In this document: in pieces, positions 61,872 through 64,000 of the stretch
Position numbering within the stretch: position 1 is the first letter of the stretch
Layout: the number at the start of each line of letters is the position of its first letter
IMG/VR virus record: IMGVR_UViG_3300037348_000049
Location: 1-64,000 of that record
Strand: one strand, 5' to 3'
Source of the DNA: a virus
Length of the DNA stretch: 64,000 nucleotides
Made by a program: the position numbers and the translations under genes
The notes under the pieces: generated by a model
What the model was told of the DNA's origin: nothing
The model's database searches: none
What the model saw: the letters and a program-made list of their open reading frames with translations, nothing else

Positions 61872-64000
61872 TTATACACCGAACCACCAAGCTTGAGACA
61901 GAGCGTATTGTCCCGAAATACCTTGCGGTCCAGTTGGTCCAATGTTACCTGATGCAACTTCAACAAATACACCGTTAAATAGTACATAAGTTTTAGCATC
62001 TTGAGTATTGAACCAAGCAACACCGTCTGTTATGCTGTTTATATCTGGTTGAATACTAGTTGTGAGAAACTTTCCAACACTTCCTTCTGGCCCTGTTGGT
62101 CCAGTCGGGCCATCCACACCAGCCACCCCTCCTGGCCCTGTGGCACCAATTGGGCCTAAGTAGTTTCCGGTAAATATCCAGGTAGCACCATTCCACACAT
62201 AAATTGAGCCCTCGGCTTGGACGTAATACGCGTCACTAGGTGCTGCGGTTCCTGGTAATTGATTTGTTGTTAAAACTGTACCGAGAACATTTAGGGAGAC
62301 ACCTTGCGGCCCAGAAGGACCCGTAGAACCAGTAGGTCCAGTCGGACCAGTAGGGCCTAAATCACCCTGAGGTCCAAGAAGCCCTTGAGGACCTACTAGC
62401 CCCTGAGGACCCGTTGGGCCTTGATCACCAGTAGAGCCTGTAGGGCCAGTTGGTCCAAGATCACCCTGAGATCCCACGTCACCCTGAGGTCCAACAATTT
62501 GACCTACGTTCGACCAAGAACTCCCACCCCACACAAAGAGGTCACCAATATCTTGAACAACATACGCGTCATTTATGTCGTTAGTTATAATCGAAGCTGC
62601 ACTACTCCCGCCAAGAGCTGGTGTTGATTCCGAAACATAGTATAAAACTTCAGGAGCATCTTCAGGGACGACAAATATTAACGAGCCATTAGTGCCTGCG
62701 GTTCCAGAATAAACAACTCCGCTGGTATACGCGAAGTCAATCACTCCACCCACTGCTGAGTGGTGGCCGTCTTGACTTTCAGATAGGTATATTTTATTTC
62801 CCGCATTGGATGCAGCCGACTGCGAGAAAACATAAGTTCCACCGCGGTGCATAAACAGGTTGGAAGTTAGCTCTCCTCCAATATAAAACTTATTTCCTTC
62901 TTCTGTAGATTCAACTGTTACTACAAATGTAACTGAAGAAGTAGATGATGGCAAAAAGTTAGAGGAGGGTACTGATCCCAATAAACTTATAGCGGTACCC
63001 TGAGGACCAGTTGGACCAGTAGGGCCTAAATCACCCTGAGGTCCAACATCACCTGTAAATTGAGCAACGGAATTCCATGCAGTGCCGTCCCAAATATATA
63101 CAAAGCTATCTTCTAGAACAACATACGCGTCATTGTCCTGATTACCAGTAAGTGGGAGGTTACTCACTGTAGAGATAGGCCCGATTAGATTTACTGGCAA
63201 CCCACGAGGACCAGTAGGGCCTAAATCACCCTGAGGTCCAACAATTTGACCTGAATCGGTCCAAGACGTGCCGCCCCAGAAATATAAATTACCGTCTTGA
63301 TCTACAATTCTTGTGTCGTTTAAGGAGTTTCCACTAGAAGGCAGATCTCCAAATGTGGCAACAGAGCCTTTAAGTGTCAGGTCAACGCCACGAGAACCTG
63401 TTGGGCCAAGGTCACCCTGAACACCCTGTGGGCCAGTGGCACCTACGTTACCAGTAAGACCTATAGAGCCAGTGGCACCCGTTGCACCCGTCTGACCTGT
63501 AGCACCAATTGGACCTTGTACGCCAGTTGAGCCAGTTGGACCCATTGGTCCAGCAACACCGGTTAGGCCAGTTGCACCTGTTGGGCCCCTGTCTCCAATA
63601 AACTGACCTGCGGAGACCCAGTTGGTTCCGTCCCAAATATATAAATTACTTGTTGCTGCTACAGCAAGAGCATCGTTAGTATTGTTGCCGAGCAGGGGTA
63701 GGTCTTCTTCAGTATTTACAGAGCCTCTAATGTTTATAGAAGACCCTGTTGCACCTGTTGGTCCAGCTAGACCAATGTCTCCATCATTACCCGTTGGCCC
63801 CTGAGGACCAGTCGGTCCTACGTCACCCTGAGGTCCTGTTGAGCCAATCGCTCCTACGTCACCCTGAGTACCTGTTGGACCTATGGGGCCTCCAACTCCT
63901 TGTGCACCTGTTAATCCAGTATCACCCTGAGACCCCTTAAGGGCCAAAATCTGCCATTGGACACTGCCCTGGGGCACCTCTCCAGTAGTTGTATCAAGAG
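61872..64000 (-). CDS. collagen-like tail fibre protein, 5' end beyond right edge
   Basis: The frame stays open to the last base in the window, so the GTG at 63977 is not the start; the upstream residues [11 protein letters not shown] continue a module that ends NWQILALAG in the fibre at 42.5 kb (here [10 protein letters not shown]). Visible length is at least 708 residues. About five 55-residue modules ([38 protein letters not shown] and others), one inserted cupredoxin-like sandwich ([13 protein letters not shown]) and dense GPTGPTGS linkers are present. The C-terminal part has one DVWFN-type module ([18 protein letters not shown]) ending in [10 protein letters not shown]. Confidence 0.8.
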   Translation of the reverse strand, partial: LDTTTGEVPQGSVQWQILALKGSQGDTGLTGAQGVGGPIGPTGTQGDVGAIGSTGPQGDVGPTGPQGPTGNDGDIGLAGPTGATGSSINIRGSVNTEEDLPLLGNNTNDALAVAATSNLYIWDGTNWVSAGQFIGDRGPTGATGLTGVAGPMGPTGSTGVQGPIGATGQTGATGATGSIGLTGNVGATGPQGVQGDLGPTGSRGVDLTLKGSVATFGDLPSSGNSLNDTRIVDQDGNLYFWGGTSWTDSGQIVGPQGDLGPTGPRGLPVNLIGPISTVSNLPLTGNQDNDAYVVLEDSFVYIWDGTAWNSVAQFTGDVGPQGDLGPTGPTGPQGTAISLLGSVPSSNFLPSSTSSVTFVVTVESTEEGNKFYIGGELTSNLFMHRGGTYVFSQSAASNAGNKIYLSESQDGHHSAVGGVIDFAYTSGVVYSGTAGTNGSLIFVVPEDAPEVLYYVSESTPALGGSSAASIITNDINDAYVVQDIGDLFVWGGSSWSNVGQIVGPQGDVGSQGDLGPTGPTGSTGDQGPTGPQGLVGPQGLLGPQGDLGPTGPTGPTGSTGPSGPQGVSLNVLGTVLTTNQLPGTAAPSDAYYVQAEGSIYVWNGATWIFTGNYLGPIGATGPGGVAGVDGPTGPTGPEGSVGKFLTTSIQPDINSITDGVAWFNTQDAKTYVLFNGVFVEVASGNIGPTGPQGISGQYALSQAWWFGV

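Noticed and set aside
42600-63970. Short GGTCCAGTTGG-like repeats suggesting a CRISPR array
   Set aside because: Spacing and repeat length vary and all are in-frame collagen codons; no leader or cas genes occur.
44344-64000. Diversity-generating retroelement behind fibre variation
   Set aside because: No reverse transcriptase and no template/variable repeat pair was seen.
1-64000. tRNA genes in the gaps
   Set aside because: Gaps are short and none shows a cloverleaf or a GTTCGA-type T-loop.

Overview
The window is a contiguous piece of a tailed double-stranded DNA phage genome, most probably a siphovirus of an actinobacterial host. The evidence is a WhiB-family iron-sulfur regulator (a family confined to Actinomycetota and their phages), a head-protease polyprotein built from domains typical of actinophages, and a long-tail set of tape measure, distal tail and hub proteins. 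By eye the base composition is moderate to low GC, unlike phages of high-GC Streptomyces or Mycobacterium, so a low-GC planktonic actinobacterium is a reasonable guess; this is inference. No tRNA, CRISPR, integrase, terminase large subunit, portal or endolysin gene is visible, so the window is an internal segment. It cuts through an open gene at each end.

Layout. (1) 1-16 kb, plus strand: head and neck genes. Two large head-associated polyproteins come first (the second ends in a zincin metalloprotease motif) and are separated by an A7 slippery run plus hairpin that looks like a -1 programmed frameshift. Then come two small proteins, a 1453-residue capsid maturation protease polyprotein, a scaffold-major capsid fusion, a second capsid-like protein, the major tail protein, and neck proteins. 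(2) 16-25.4 kb, plus strand: tail assembly chaperone pair with a second frameshift, tape measure, distal tail protein, hub, and a receptor-binding or fibre protein with an S74 self-cleaving chaperone. (3) 25.4-34.9 kb, plus strand: DNA metabolism (family A polymerase, RuvC-like nuclease, SNF2 helicase, Cas4/RecB-like nuclease, Sak4-like ATPase, SSB-like protein), a glycosyltransferase-like gene, small unknowns and WhiB. (4) 34.9-35.6 kb: a leftward membrane protein and a divergent promoter region with a TTTAGG-type repeat and an operator-like inverted repeat. (5) 35.6-38.25 kb: primase-polymerase/D5 helicase, followed by a tiny zinc-finger ORF. (6) 38.45-64 kb, minus strand: glycosyltransferase, metallophosphoesterase, HTH protein, then about 23 kb of tail-fibre and adhesin genes (collagen-like GPTG proteins, FN3 protein, two giant proteins with glycine-rich adhesin domains) with a subtilisin-type protease inside the cluster.

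How the parts fit. The plus-strand left half builds the virion, the centre replicates and recombines DNA, and the leftward right half decorates the tail tip with many modular fibres. The fibre proteins share one recurrent module of about 55 residues joined by collagen-like linkers, and related beta-sandwich modules sit inside several of them, which suggests growth by duplication and recombination. A nested hairpin with a T7 tract at 38.37-38.43 kb is a good candidate intrinsic terminator for the leftward operon.
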